Assembly: GCF_900091585.1 (NCBI RefSeq)
Contig: NZ_FMHT01000003.1
Coordinates: 2,781,501 to 2,845,500, forward strand
Direction: 5' to 3'
Length of the DNA: 64,000 bases
Origin: Micromonospora nigra
Lineage (GTDB): Bacteria; Actinomycetota; Actinomycetes; Mycobacteriales; Micromonosporaceae
Position numbers and translations under genes: made by a program. This document shows positions 51,862 to 61,287 of the stretch, piece after piece. Below the pieces are notes generated by a model, which was given only the letters and a program-made list of their open reading frames with translations, had not been told where the DNA came from and searched no databases. Positions within the stretch are counted from its first letter, which is position 1. Each line of letters starts with the position of its first letter.

Positions 51862-52020
51862 CTATCGGCCTCGCGGATGGTCGTCGTCGTTCTGTTGCGG
51901 CGGGGTGTGTGGTGGACGGCGAAGGGGTGTCCGGTTCAGCAGGCCCGCCCCGGCGGCGACGGCGAGGAAGATCGCGGCGACGGCGATCACGGCCAGGGCT
52001 GCGTACTTGAGGATGTCCAT
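51862..52020 (-). CDS. Small single-span membrane protein beside kdpE
   Basis: A 52-residue protein: one membrane helix (YAALAVIAVAAIFLAVAAGA) and a short basic, proline- and aspartate-rich tail (RRPPHTPPQQNDDDHPRGR). The ATG at 52020 is 16 bp after the kdpE stop, so it is the last gene of the kdp unit. Family not recognised; its place suggests it may modulate the Kdp pump or sensor. Confidence 0.5.
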   Translation of the reverse strand: MDILKYAALAVIAVAAIFLAVAAGAGLLNRTPLRRPPHTPPQQNDDDHPRGR

Positions 52021-52036
52021 GCTGGGTCCTGCCATT

Positions 52037-52720
52037 TCATGGCTGGTAGCGGTAGCCCATGCCGGGTTCGGTCATGAGGTGGCGGGGCCGGGTGGGGTCG
52101 GGTTCGAGTTTGCGGCGTAGCTGGGCCATGTACTGGCGCAGGTAGCCGGTCTCCGTCTCGTAGCCCGGTCCCCAGACGTCGCGGAGAAGTTGGCGCTGGC
52201 TGATCAGCTTGCCGGGGTTGCGCAGCAGTGTTTCGAGAACGCTCCACTGAGTGGGGGTCAGTTTGATCGCGGTGCCGTCATCGTGGGTGACGGTGTGGGC
52301 GGCGAGGTCGACGGTGTGCCGGCCGAGCCTCGCGGTCGGGCTGGTCGGGTCGGTGCCGGTCGTGTGGCGGCGGGTGACGGCGCGGACGCGGGCGAGGAGT
52401 TCGTCGACGCCGAAGGGTTTGGTGACGTAGTCGTCGGCGCCGGCGTCGAGGGCGGTGACCTTGTCGTCGCTGCCGGCGCGGCCGGAGAGCACGATGATCG
52501 GCACGGTGGTCCAGCCGCGGAGGCCGCGGATGACGTCGACGCCGTCGAGGTCGGGCAGTCCGAGGTCGAGTACGACGAGGTCGGGTGGGTGGCTGGCGGC
52601 GGCCTTGAGCGCGGTGGTGCCGGTGGCGGCGACGTCGATGTCGTAGCCGCGGGCGCGTAGGTTGATGCGCAGGGCGCGCAGGATCTGGGGTTCGTCGTCG
52701 ACGACGAGTATCCGGGTCAT
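52037..52720 (-). CDS. kdpE: KdpE response regulator
   Basis: A 227-residue OmpR/PhoB-type regulator of the potassium-stress response. The receiver domain has ILVVDDEP, the phospho-acceptor in VVLDLGLPDLDG and the lysine in VTKPFG; the winged-helix domain ends RQLLRDVWGPGYETETGYLR...EPGMGYRYQP. The ATG at 52720 overlaps the kdpD stop (ATGA). Phosphorylated by KdpD, it would switch on the kdp promoter upstream of 60297. Confidence 0.96.
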   Translation of the reverse strand: MTRILVVDDEPQILRALRINLRARGYDIDVAATGTTALKAAASHPPDLVVLDLGLPDLDGVDVIRGLRGWTTVPIIVLSGRAGSDDKVTALDAGADDYVTKPFGVDELLARVRAVTRRHTTGTDPTSPTARLGRHTVDLAAHTVTHDDGTAIKLTPTQWSVLETLLRNPGKLISQRQLLRDVWGPGYETETGYLRQYMAQLRRKLEPDPTRPRHLMTEPGMGYRYQP

Positions 52721-55272
52721 TCCTGTGGGCCCTCCGCTGGTTCGGTCGGTGTGCCGGCGGGCAGTCGCAGGACCATGGTGAGTCCTCCACCGGGGGTGGT
52801 CTCCGGGGTGATGCTGCCACCCATGGCCTCGGCGAGTCCGCGGGACAGGGCGAGGCCGAGGCCGACGCCGGTGCTGTTGTCGCGGTCGCCGAGGCGCTGG
52901 AACGGCAGGAAGACGTGGTCCCACTGGTCCTGCGGGATGCCGGGGCCGGTGTCGATGACGCGGAGTTCGACCTGGCCGGAGTGGGCGCTGGCGGTGATGG
53001 TGGGTGGTTGTCCGGGTGGGCTGTGGCGCAGGGCGTTGGCGACGAGGTTGACCAGGACCCGTTCCAGCAGGCCCGGGTCGGCGGTGGCGGCGGGCAGGTC
53101 GGCGGGGATGTCGGTGGTGACGTTGGCGGCATCGGGGCCGAGTTCGTCCAGGGCTCGGGGTACGGCGTCCTCCAGGCCGATCGCGGTGGCGTTGATGCCG
53201 AGTGCGCCGGCTTGCAGGCGGCTCATGTCGAGCAGGTTGGCCACGAGGCGGCCGAGCCGGTCGAGGGACTCGTCGGCGGTCGCCAGCAACTCGGCCTGAT
53301 CGTCCGGGTCGAAGTCGACGTCGTGGCTGCGCAGGCTGGACACCGCGGCTTTCGCCGACGCGAGGGGAGTGCGCAGGTCGTGGCTGACGGCGGCGAGCAG
53401 CGCGGTACGCATCCGGTCGGCCTCGGCCAGCGGCCGGGCGGCGGCGGCCTCTTCGGCCAGGCGTTCCTGCCGGAGCGCAACGGCGGCCTGCGCGGCGAAC
53501 GCCTCGACGATCCGCCGGTCGGCGGCCTCCAGCCGGCGACCGCAGAGCACGATGGTGAGCCGGTCGTCGACGGGCACCGAGGTTTCGCCCGCGCTCGGGC
53601 TGCCCGCTGGCGCGTCGCCGACGCTGGCGACAACCCGCCAGGCGGTGTCGTCACCGGCACGACCCGGACGCTTTTCCGCATCGGCGGCCAGTTCCAGGAC
53701 GCTGACCGCGCGCAGGGCAAAGGTCTCCCGCAGCCGGTCGAGCAGCGCCGGCAGGGGGCGCTGCCCGCGTAGCACGCTGCCGGCGACGGTGGCCAGGGTC
53801 TGCGCGTCGGCGGACGCCCGGGCCGCTTCCCGGGTACGCCGCGCGGCGACGTCGACCACCCCGCTGACCGCGACGGCGATACCCACGAACACGCCGAGGG
53901 CGAGCAGGTTGTCCTTCTCGGCGATGGTGAGCGTGTAGTAGGGCGGGGTGAAGAACCAGTTGAGCAGCAGGAAGCCACCGAGCGCGGCGACCAGCGCCGG
54001 CCAGAGGCCCCCTACCAGGGCGACACCGACGACGGCGGCGAGGAAGATCAGGATGTCGTTGGTGAGAGTGAGATCGGGTAGGGCCTTGAGGATTGCGGTA
54101 AGGGCGGGCAGCCCCAGCCCGGCGAGGGCAAACCCGAGCTGCCTGCGGCGCCGGGACAGCGCAGCCGGCACCGCGGCGGCCTGCCGGCCGCGACCGGCCT
54201 CGGGATGGGTGACCAGGTGTACGTCGATGGGGCCGGACAGTGCGGTGGTGGTGACCCCGACGCCCGGGGAGAACAGTTGCGCGAAGCGGCCGCGGCGGCT
54301 GGCACCGAGGACGAGCTGGGTGGCGTTGACGCCGCGGGCGAAGTCGAGCAGCGCGGCCGGCACGTCGGTACCGAGAACGTGGTGGTAGGTGCCGCCGAGG
54401 CTCTCCACGAGACTCCGTTGCCGGGCGAGCTGGGCGGGGTCCGCGCCGGCGAGGCCGTCGCTGCGGGCCACGTGCACGGCGAGCAGGTCGGCACCCTTGC
54501 TGCGGGCGGCGATCCGGGCGGCCCGCCGGATCAGTGTCTCGCCCTCCGGCCCGCCGGTCAGGGCGACGACCACCCGTTCGCGGGCCTCCCAGGTGGCGGA
54601 GATGCCCTGCTGGGTACGGTAGGCGTCGAGTTGCGCGTCGACCTTGTCGGCGAGCCAGAGCAGGGCGAGTTCGCGCAGGGCGGTGAGGTTGCCGATACGG
54701 AAGTAGTTGCCGAGCGCGGCGTCGATCTTGTCGGGGCGGTAGATGTTGCCGTGGGCCATCCGACGGCGCAGCGCCTCCGGTGTCATGTCGACGAGTTCGA
54801 CCTGTTCGGCGGCGCGGACAACGGCGTCGGGGACCGTTTCCCGTTGGGTGGCGCCGGTGATCTGGGCGACGACGTCGTTGAGCGATTCCAGGTGCTGGAT
54901 GTTCATCGTGGTGAGCACGGTGATCCCGGCATCGAGGAGTTCCTGGATGTCCTGCCAGCGTTTGCCGTTTCGGGAGCCGGGCACGTTGGTGTGTGCGAGT
55001 TCGTCGACGACGGCGACCTCGGGCCGGCGGGCCAGCACCGCGTCGAGGTCCATCTCGGTGAACTCGGCACCCCGGTAGTGGAGCATCCGGCGGGGCACGA
55101 TCTCCAGGTCGCCGATCATGGCGGCGGTGTGTGGGCGACCGTGGGTCTCGACCAGGCCGACGGCGACGTCGGTGCCGCGTTCGGCGCGACGCTGCGCCTC
55201 TTCGAGCATGGCGTAGGTCTTGCCGACGCCGGGTGCGGCACCGAGATAGATGCGCAGTTCCCCTCGTGTCAC
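52717..55272 (-). CDS. kdpD: KdpD sensor histidine kinase
   Basis: An 851-residue sensor. In order: KdpD domain with Walker A LGAAPGVGKTYAML and DELAHTN; a universal-stress-like domain (ERVVVALTGGPEGETLIRRA); four membrane helices around residues 385-480 (LGFALAGLGLPALTAIL, FLAAVVGVALVGGLWPALVA, ALGVFVGIAVAVSGVVD); a GAF-like region; then HisKA with SHDLRTPLASAKAAV and ATPase motifs DTGPGIP and GVGLGLALSRGL. The GTG at 55272 follows GGGAGAGGA and is where homology begins. It is the potassium/turgor sensor of the operon. Confidence 0.96.
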   Translation of the reverse strand: MTRGELRIYLGAAPGVGKTYAMLEEAQRRAERGTDVAVGLVETHGRPHTAAMIGDLEIVPRRMLHYRGAEFTEMDLDAVLARRPEVAVVDELAHTNVPGSRNGKRWQDIQELLDAGITVLTTMNIQHLESLNDVVAQITGATQRETVPDAVVRAAEQVELVDMTPEALRRRMAHGNIYRPDKIDAALGNYFRIGNLTALRELALLWLADKVDAQLDAYRTQQGISATWEARERVVVALTGGPEGETLIRRAARIAARSKGADLLAVHVARSDGLAGADPAQLARQRSLVESLGGTYHHVLGTDVPAALLDFARGVNATQLVLGASRRGRFAQLFSPGVGVTTTALSGPIDVHLVTHPEAGRGRQAAAVPAALSRRRRQLGFALAGLGLPALTAILKALPDLTLTNDILIFLAAVVGVALVGGLWPALVAALGGFLLLNWFFTPPYYTLTIAEKDNLLALGVFVGIAVAVSGVVDVAARRTREAARASADAQTLATVAGSVLRGQRPLPALLDRLRETFALRAVSVLELAADAEKRPGRAGDDTAWRVVASVGDAPAGSPSAGETSVPVDDRLTIVLCGRRLEAADRRIVEAFAAQAAVALRQERLAEEAAAARPLAEADRMRTALLAAVSHDLRTPLASAKAAVSSLRSHDVDFDPDDQAELLATADESLDRLGRLVANLLDMSRLQAGALGINATAIGLEDAVPRALDELGPDAANVTTDIPADLPAATADPGLLERVLVNLVANALRHSPPGQPPTITASAHSGQVELRVIDTGPGIPQDQWDHVFLPFQRLGDRDNSTGVGLGLALSRGLAEAMGGSITPETTPGGGLTMVLRLPAGTPTEPAEGPQE

Positions 55273-55364
55273 AGCAGGAGTCCTCTCCCCCAGCGGATTG
55301 ATTCGGTGGGCTGGCCGGCGCCGGGCCGGGGCCATGTCGACAGTCCCGGACCGGCGCCGTGGTG

Positions 55365-56246
55365 TCAGCGTGCCGGGAACTTCTCGTCGAGGGCGAGGTT
55401 GAGCTCCAGCACGTTGACGCCGGGCGAGCCCATGAAGCCGAACGCCCGGTCGGTCGTGTGCTCCTCGACCAGACGCCGGACCGCCGCCGGGTCCATGCCG
55501 CGCTCCCGTGCCACCCGATCCACCTGGATCCGCGCGTACGCCGGGGAAATGTGCGGGTCGAGGCCGCTGCCGCTGGCGGTGACCGCGTCGGCGGGCACCG
55601 CGGGTTCCGGGGGTGCGTCGCCCCGGATCGGGACGATGGTCGCTCCGGCGGCCCGGTAGTCCTCGCCCGGTGTGGCGAGTTCGACCGGGACGCCCTCGTA
55701 CTTGGTGAGGAAGGGGGTGGCGGGTGGGGTCTGGTTGACGCTGACGACGCGGGTGACCGGGCCGGTGAGCCCGTCGCGCCGGAACACGGCCAACACCGCG
55801 CCGACCCCGTCGGCGGTGCAGTAGGGACGGCTCCCGTCGACGTCGTCGAGTTCGCCGACGGCCTTGCTGCGGGCGCAGACCTGGGTGAGCAGGCTCTGCG
55901 TCGAGTCGTCGGGGTCGGTGGCGAGGGTGTCGACGATGTCCTCCGGGCCGAGGTTGCTGGCCGAGGTGGAGGTGGGGTCGTAGCCGTCGCCGGCCACCGA
56001 GGGACGGGACTGGAAGTAACGCGGCACGGGGTTGCCGTCGGCGTCGGTGAACGACTGGCCGATGAGCGAGCTGCCGACGGTCCTGCCGCCGGCCTCGACC
56101 AGCGAGCCGTTCGCCCGGCTGTCGAGGCCGGGTAGCCGGCCGACGGCGACCAGGGCGAGCGGGTACACCAGCCCGAGCAGACCGGTGAAGACGAGCACTG
56201 CGCGCAGCGCGGCGAGGTGCTGGGCGAGCCAGGTGGGTAGGCGCAT
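55365..56246 (-). CDS. kdpC: KdpC subunit
   Basis: A 293-residue subunit of the Kdp ATPase with one N-terminal membrane helix (LRAVLVFTGLLGLVYPLALV) and a periplasmic domain showing IGQSFTDADGNPVPRYFQSRPS, and DAVTASGSGLDPHISPAYA and RVARERGM near the end. It is about 90 residues longer than E. coli KdpC because of an insertion in the middle (about residues 100-190), common in actinobacteria. The ATG at 56246 overlaps the kdpB stop by one base (TGATG). It stabilises the KdpA-KdpB complex. Confidence 0.95.
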   Translation of the reverse strand: MRLPTWLAQHLAALRAVLVFTGLLGLVYPLALVAVGRLPGLDSRANGSLVEAGGRTVGSSLIGQSFTDADGNPVPRYFQSRPSVAGDGYDPTSTSASNLGPEDIVDTLATDPDDSTQSLLTQVCARSKAVGELDDVDGSRPYCTADGVGAVLAVFRRDGLTGPVTRVVSVNQTPPATPFLTKYEGVPVELATPGEDYRAAGATIVPIRGDAPPEPAVPADAVTASGSGLDPHISPAYARIQVDRVARERGMDPAAVRRLVEEHTTDRAFGFMGSPGVNVLELNLALDEKFPAR

Positions 56247-58453
56247 CACGAGATCCCTGGGATGAACTGGATGAGAAGGTCGATGGCTTTGATGCCGACG
56301 AACGGCACGATGATGCCGCCGAGGCCGTAGACCAGCAGGTTGCGGCCGAGCAGCTGGGACGCGGCAGCCGGCCGGTAGCGCACCCCGCGCAGCGCGAGGG
56401 GGATCAGCGCGATGATGACGATCGCGTTGAAGATGACCGCGGACAGGATCGCCGACTCGGGGCTGGCCAGCCGCATGATGTTGAGTGCGTCCAGGCCGGG
56501 GTAGATGCCGGCGAACATGGCCGGGATGATCGCGAAGTACTTCGCGATGTCGTTGGAGATGCTGAACGTCGTCAGCGCACCCCGGGTGATCAGCAACTGC
56601 TTGCCGATCTCCACGATCTCGATCAGCTTGGTCGGGTCGGAGTCGAGGTCGACCATGTTGCCGGCCTCCTTCGCGGCCGACGTGCCGGTGTTCATGGCCA
56701 CGCCGACGTCCGCCTGGGCCAGCGCGGGCGCGTCGTTGGTGCCGTCGCCGGTCATCGCGACCAGCCGGCCGCCCTCCTGCTCCTTACGGATCAGGGCGAG
56801 CTTGTCCTCCGGGGTGGCCTCGGCGAGGAAGTCGTCCACACCCGCCTCGTCGGCGATGGCCTGCGCGGTACGCGGGTTGTCACCGGTGATCATCACGGTC
56901 CGGATGCCCATCGCGCGCATCTCGTCGAACCGCTCCCGCATCCCGGCCTTGACCACGTCCTTGAGGTGGATGACGCCGAGCGCCCGGGCCGGTTCGCCGG
57001 TCATGTGCTCGGCCACCACCAGCGGGGTGCCGCCGATGCCGCTGATCTCGTCGACAAGCTGGCCGACCTGCTCGGTGGGGTGGCCGCCGTTGTCGCGTAC
57101 CCACTTCATGACCGCTGCGGCGGCGCCCTTGCGGATGCGGCGCGCCGGCCCGGTCGCGCCGCCGTCGACGGTGGCGTCCGGGGTCAGGTCGACGCCGCTC
57201 ATCCGGGTCTGTGCGGTGAACGGCACGAAGGTGGCGTGCGGGATCAGACCCGGCTCCCGCTCGCGCAGGCCGAACTCGTTCTTGGCCAGCACCACGATCG
57301 AGCGCCCTTCGGGAGTCTCGTCGGCGAGGCTCGACAGTTGCGCGGCATCCGCGACCGTTGCCCCGTCGAGGCCGTCGACGGGCAGGAACTCGGCGGCCTG
57401 CCGGTTGCCCAGCGTGATCGTGCCGGTCTTGTCCAGCAGCAGGGTGTTGACGTCACCGGCGGCCTCGACCGCCCGCCCGCTCATGGCGAGCACGTTGCGC
57501 TGGACGAGGCGGTCCATGCCGGCGATGCCGATGGCGGACAGCAGCGCGCCGATGGTGGTCGGGATGAGGCAGACCAGCAGCGAGACCAGCACAATTCCGC
57601 TGACCCCTGAGTCGGTGATCGCCTGCGTGTCCGGGGCCGCGCCCTGGTGGTTCTTGGAGAAGATCGCGAGGGGTTGGAGGGTGACCACCGCGAGCAGGAA
57701 GATGATCGTCAGCGCGGCGAGCAGGATGTTGAGCGCGATCTCGTTCGGGGTCTTCTGCCGGTTGGCGCCCTCGACCAGGTTGATCATCCGGTCGATGAAG
57801 CTCTCGCCCGGCTTCTGCGTGATCAGCACGACGATCCGGTCGGAGAGGACCTTCGTGCCGCCGGTGACCGCGCTGCGGTCGCCGCCGGACTCCCGGATCA
57901 CCGGAGCGGACTCGCCGGTGATCGCCGACTCGTCGACGCTGGCGATGCCCTCGACCACGTCGCCGTCGCCCGGGATGATCTCCCCGGCCTCGACCACGAC
58001 GATGTCGCCCTGGCGCAGTTGCGGCGCGGGGACGCTCTCGGTGCGGTAGATGCCGGGGGCGACGCCCGGGGTCCAGCCCAGGGCGCGGGTGGCGACGGTG
58101 TCCGTCTTCGCCTTCCGCAGGGCAGCGGCCTGGGCCTTGCCGCGCCCCTCGGCGACGGCCTCGGCCAGGTTGGCGAAGACCACGGTCAGCCACAGCCAGA
58201 TCGTGATCGCCCAGGCGAAGACGGACGGGTCGGTGACGGCGAGAACGGTGGTGAAGAGGGCGCCGATCTCGACGATCAACATCACCGGATTGCGCCACAG
58301 GCTGCGTGGGTCGAGCTTGCGCAGCGCGTCCGGCAGCGACCGGATGAGTTGCTTCGGGTCGAGCAGCCCGCCGCCACGGTTGCCGTGGGTGGCCGGTGTG
58401 CCGGCGGTCGCCGCGTCGGCGGTGTCGTGCGGCGCCGGCCTGGAGGTGGTCAT
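56246..58453 (-). CDS. kdpB: KdpB ATPase subunit
   Basis: A 735-residue P-type ATPase that powers potassium uptake. Motifs: TGES in the actuator domain ([11 protein letters not shown]), the phosphorylated Asp in [13 protein letters not shown], and [16 protein letters not shown] in the hinge; TMs flank these. The start is uncertain: ATG at 58453 has GAGGA at eight bases; GTG at 58477 overlaps the kdpA stop (GTGA). It lies between frameshifted kdpA and kdpC in an otherwise normal operon. Confidence 0.96.
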   Translation of the reverse strand: MTTSRPAPHDTADAATAGTPATHGNRGGGLLDPKQLIRSLPDALRKLDPRSLWRNPVMLIVEIGALFTTVLAVTDPSVFAWAITIWLWLTVVFANLAEAVAEGRGKAQAAALRKAKTDTVATRALGWTPGVAPGIYRTESVPAPQLRQGDIVVVEAGEIIPGDGDVVEGIASVDESAITGESAPVIRESGGDRSAVTGGTKVLSDRIVVLITQKPGESFIDRMINLVEGANRQKTPNEIALNILLAALTIIFLLAVVTLQPLAIFSKNHQGAAPDTQAITDSGVSGIVLVSLLVCLIPTTIGALLSAIGIAGMDRLVQRNVLAMSGRAVEAAGDVNTLLLDKTGTITLGNRQAAEFLPVDGLDGATVADAAQLSSLADETPEGRSIVVLAKNEFGLREREPGLIPHATFVPFTAQTRMSGVDLTPDATVDGGATGPARRIRKGAAAAVMKWVRDNGGHPTEQVGQLVDEISGIGGTPLVVAEHMTGEPARALGVIHLKDVVKAGMRERFDEMRAMGIRTVMITGDNPRTAQAIADEAGVDDFLAEATPEDKLALIRKEQEGGRLVAMTGDGTNDAPALAQADVGVAMNTGTSAAKEAGNMVDLDSDPTKLIEIVEIGKQLLITRGALTTFSISNDIAKYFAIIPAMFAGIYPGLDALNIMRLASPESAILSAVIFNAIVIIALIPLALRGVRYRPAAASQLLGRNLLVYGLGGIIVPFVGIKAIDLLIQFIPGIS

Positions 58454-58473
58454 GTCCTTCTTCCTCATGGATG

Positions 58474-60128
58474 TCACAGCCCCTCAGCCAGGGGGCCGAG
58501 CGCGAGCGCGGGCAGGAAGGTCAGCGCGACCAGGATCACCGTGACGCCGACGACCATCCCGACGAACAGCGGCCGGTGGGTGGGCAGGGTGCCCTCGGAG
58601 GCGGGGTGGGTTGCTGGCGGGCCAGCGAGCCGGCCAGGGCCAGCACCAGGATGATCGGCAGGAACCGGCCGAGCAGCATGCACAGCCCGAGCGCCGTGTT
58701 CCACCACGGCGTGCTGACTGTGATGCCGGCGAACGCGGAGCCGTTGTTGTTGCTGGCCGAGGTGAACGCGTAGAGCACCTCGGACAGGCCGTGCGGGCCG
58801 ATGTTCAACGCGGTCGAGTTGTTGCCCGTGGCGAACGCCGCCGCCGTGCCGATCAGCACCAGCGCCGGGGTGACCAGGAAGTACAGGGACGCGAACTTCA
58901 TCTCCCGTGAGCTGATCTTCTTCCCGACGTACTCCGGGGTCCGGCCGACCATGAGACCGGCGACGAACACGGTGATCACCGCGAGGACCAGCAGGCCGTA
59001 CAGGCCGGCGCCGACCCCACCGGGGACCACCTCGCCGAGCATCATGTTGACCAGAAGTGTCCCGCCACCCAGCGCCGTGTAGGAGTCGTGGAAGGAGTTG
59101 ACCGCCCCGGTGGAGGTGAGCGTGGTGGCGGCGGCGAACGTGGCTGAGTTCGACACGTCGAAGCGCACCTCCTTGCCCTCCAGCGCGGCACCCACGGCCT
59201 GCGGCACGGTGCCGTTGCCGGTCAGCTCGAACACGTTGGTGAGGGTGATGCTGGCGATCGCCAGGATGGCCATCACGGCGGCGATCGCGTAGCCCTGCCG
59301 GTTCTGGCCGACCATCCGGCCGAAGACCCGGGGCAGGCTGAACGGGATCAGCAGGATCAGGAAGATCTCCAGCCAGTTCGTCCACGCGGTCGGGTTCTCG
59401 AACGGGTGGGCGCTGTTGACGTTGTAGAAGCCGCCACCGTTGGTGCCCAGCTCCTTGATCACCTCCTGGCTGGCCACCGGCCCGCCGGTCACGGTCTGGG
59501 TGCCGCCGGTCAGCGTGGTCACCTCGGTGCCGCCGGAGAGGTTCTGCACCACCCCGCCGATCATCAGCGCGAGCGCGCCGAGCACCGCGATCGGCAGCAG
59601 GATCCGCAGCGTGATCCGGGTCAGGTCGACCCAGAAGTTGCCCAGGTCACCGGTGCGGGCGCGGGCGAAGCCCCGGACCAGCGCCACCGCGACGGCGATG
59701 CCGACCGCGGCGGAGACGAAGTTCTGCACCGCCAGGCCGGCCATCTGCACCAGGTGACCCATGGTCGACTCACCCGAGTACCACTGCCAGTTCGTGTTGG
59801 TCACGAACGACACCGCCGTGTTCCACGCCCCGTGAGTGATCACCGGGTCGAAGCCCAGCGACAGCCACAGGTGGTTCTGCAGGCGCTGGAACGTGTACAG
59901 GAACAGGATCGACACGGCCGAGAAGGCCAGCACGCTGCGGGCGTACACGCCCCAGCTCTGCCCGGCGGCCGGGTTGACCCCGACCAGACGGTAGATCCCC
60001 CGCTCGACTCGGGACTGCTTCGACCCGGTGACCACCCGGTACAGGTAGTCGCCGAACGGCCTGTGCACGGCGACGAGGGCCGCGACGAGCGACAGGATGA
60101 ACAGCACACCGGCTGTCGTCACGGTCAT
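58474..60128 (-). pseudogene. kdpA: KdpA potassium channel subunit, frameshifted near the C terminus
   Basis: The frame from ATG 60128 encodes KdpA, the pore subunit ([20 protein letters not shown] and other filter loops; about ten membrane helices), down to RQQPTP near 58607. It then loses frame and would end at 58536, dropping the last helix. The true C-terminal sequence ([15 protein letters not shown], then [13 protein letters not shown]) continues in another frame to a stop at 58474. Adding one C to the run at 58603-58606 (minus strand) restores a 551-residue KdpA of normal length. Neighbouring genes are intact, so this may be a sequencing error. Confidence 0.9.
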
Positions 60129-60217
60129 CAGAAGCGCTCCGGGAACAGCAGGGCGACCACCAGGAACACGGCCAGGCCGATCGCCAGCACCAGACCGATC
60201 GCGTTGACGGCACTCAC
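60128..60217 (-). CDS. kdpF: KdpF small subunit
   Basis: A 29-residue single-helix peptide (start [17 protein letters not shown], end LLFPERF), matching the size and pattern of KdpF, which stabilises the Kdp complex. The GTG at 60217 has GGAGAAG just upstream, and the stop overlaps the kdpA ATG by one base (TGATG at 60126-60130). Confidence 0.85.
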   Translation of the reverse strand: MSAVNAIGLVLAIGLAVFLVVALLFPERF

Positions 60218-60297
60218 AGCTTCTCCACACCCCTCACCACGAGGGCGAGCACTGCGAACAGCACCACCGTCAACACCACGAACACCACGTCAGACAC
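60214..60297 (-). CDS. Small membrane peptide at the head of the kdp operon
   Basis: A 27-residue peptide ([20 protein letters not shown], then VRGVEKL) with one membrane helix. The GTG at 60297 follows GAGGAG, and the stop overlaps the kdpF GTG (GTGA). I recall a similar peptide before kdpF in other actinomycetes. It may be a second KdpF-like subunit. Confidence 0.6.
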   Translation of the reverse strand: MSDVVFVVLTVVLFAVLALVVRGVEKL

Positions 60298-60920
60298 GCT
60301 GACTCCTCATGTACCGGACTTGTTCGTCACGGCCGCCGATCGGCCGCGCCGGGCAATCACAACGCGAGCCGTCCCTCAACGACAGGGGCTATAACGCGAC
60401 CATCACGGCGATCCGGCGCTTTTTAACGCTCTCTTCACGCCGTCCCACGACCAGGTGACCCCGGCCACCTCGGGGGGCAGGGGCAGTCGGGCCGCCCCAC
60501 GACGGCAGCAGTGGAGGCAGGTCCTCCAGCAGGGCCGTCGAGCCGCGGCCCGCGCACGCCTCAGGAGACTCTCCGGGCACCGCCCTGCCGTACTGGTCGG
60601 GTAGGTTTCGCCAGCCGCCGACGGGGCGCGGACCACGCGACCACGCGACCCGGTTCCGAATCCTCGTCCGCCGGGCCGGGCTGCCCCCGGTGCGCCTGCA
60701 CGCCAAAGCCAGCGCCCGCAAAACCGACCCGACCCCCGCGGCCCAGAAGCCGGCACCCCGGCGCCGACGAACCGAAAACGAGTGCTCCGGCCCCCACGAA
60801 GCGCAAGCAGGCCGCGAAGTCGCAGGTCACGTCCCGAGAAACCCGCGAGAAGGCCGCTTCCGGGGCTGCACCCACATCGCACCCACGTGACACCCACCGT
60901 CCACGCAGGCCAGACAGCAA
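60298..60920. other. Kdp promoter region and gene-free stretch
   Basis: The first about 130 bp (to 60430) must hold the kdp promoter; on the minus strand GTTAAAAAG and, further on, GTTATAG are AT-rich elements, but no KdpE operator was fixed. The rest (60430-60920) has open frames rich in Pro, Lys and Arg without convincing start, domain or ribosome site. I see no supported gene there. Confidence 0.4.
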
Positions 60921-60958
60921 GAAGGGCCTGACCCGCGTTTCCGCGGGTCAGGCCCTTC
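60921..60958 (-). terminator. Terminator of the tRNA unit
   Basis: A perfect 17-bp stem (GAAGGGCCTGACCCGCG and its complement) with loop TTTC, lying ten bases beyond the 3' end of tRNA-Arg on the minus strand, followed by a short T-rich stretch. Confidence 0.75.
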
Positions 60959-60967
60959 ACAATCTTG

Positions 60968-61040
60968 TGCGCCCGAAGGGACTCGAACCCCTAACCTTCT
61001 GATCCGTAGTCAGATGCTCTATCCGTTGAGCTACGGGCGC
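60968..61040 (-). tRNA. tRNA-Arg (anticodon ACG)
   Basis: A 73-nt cloverleaf on the minus strand: acceptor GCGCCCG pairing with CGGGCGC, D-arm AGCTCAACGGATAGAGC, anticodon loop CTACGGA (anticodon ACG, the A normally edited to inosine) and T-arm with GGTTCGAGTCC. CCA is not encoded. Confidence 0.97.
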
Positions 61041-61075
61041 TCGGTGCTCGGCCAGTCTACACACCGGCTTTCGCG

Positions 61076-61166
61076 CGGAGACTCCGGGATTCGAACCCGG
61101 GAGGGGCTTTAAGACCCCAACCGCATTAGCAGTGCGGCGCCATAGACCAGACTAGGCGAAGTCTCC
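61076..61166 (-). tRNA. tRNA-Ser (anticodon GCT)
   Basis: A 91-nt class II tRNA on the minus strand: acceptor GGAGACT pairing with AGTCTCC, anticodon loop CTGCTAA (anticodon GCT, reading AGC/AGU), a long variable arm as in serine tRNAs and T-arm GGTTCGAATCC. Located 35 bp upstream of tRNA-Arg and probably co-transcribed. Confidence 0.97.
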
Positions 61167-61287
61167 CTGGTGGCCCGCAGACCACCGCGCCCGAGGATAC
61201 AGGCAGCGACCCACTCGGGGCAAAGCGACTACCTGCCCGGCCCTCGCCGGCTGTGCAAAGGCGTGATCAGGACTACGCTCCAGTGGC

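Noticed and set aside
60511..61002. 163-residue plus-strand frame ending VRPKGLEPLTF
   Set aside because: The PKGLEPLTF ending is the known artefact of reading a tRNA gene on its antisense strand; it overlaps tRNA-Arg. The basic upstream part lacks a start with a ribosome site.
60921..61166. Integration site of a mobile element in the tRNA genes
   Set aside because: No integrase, no direct repeat of a tRNA 3' end and no phage-like genes nearby.
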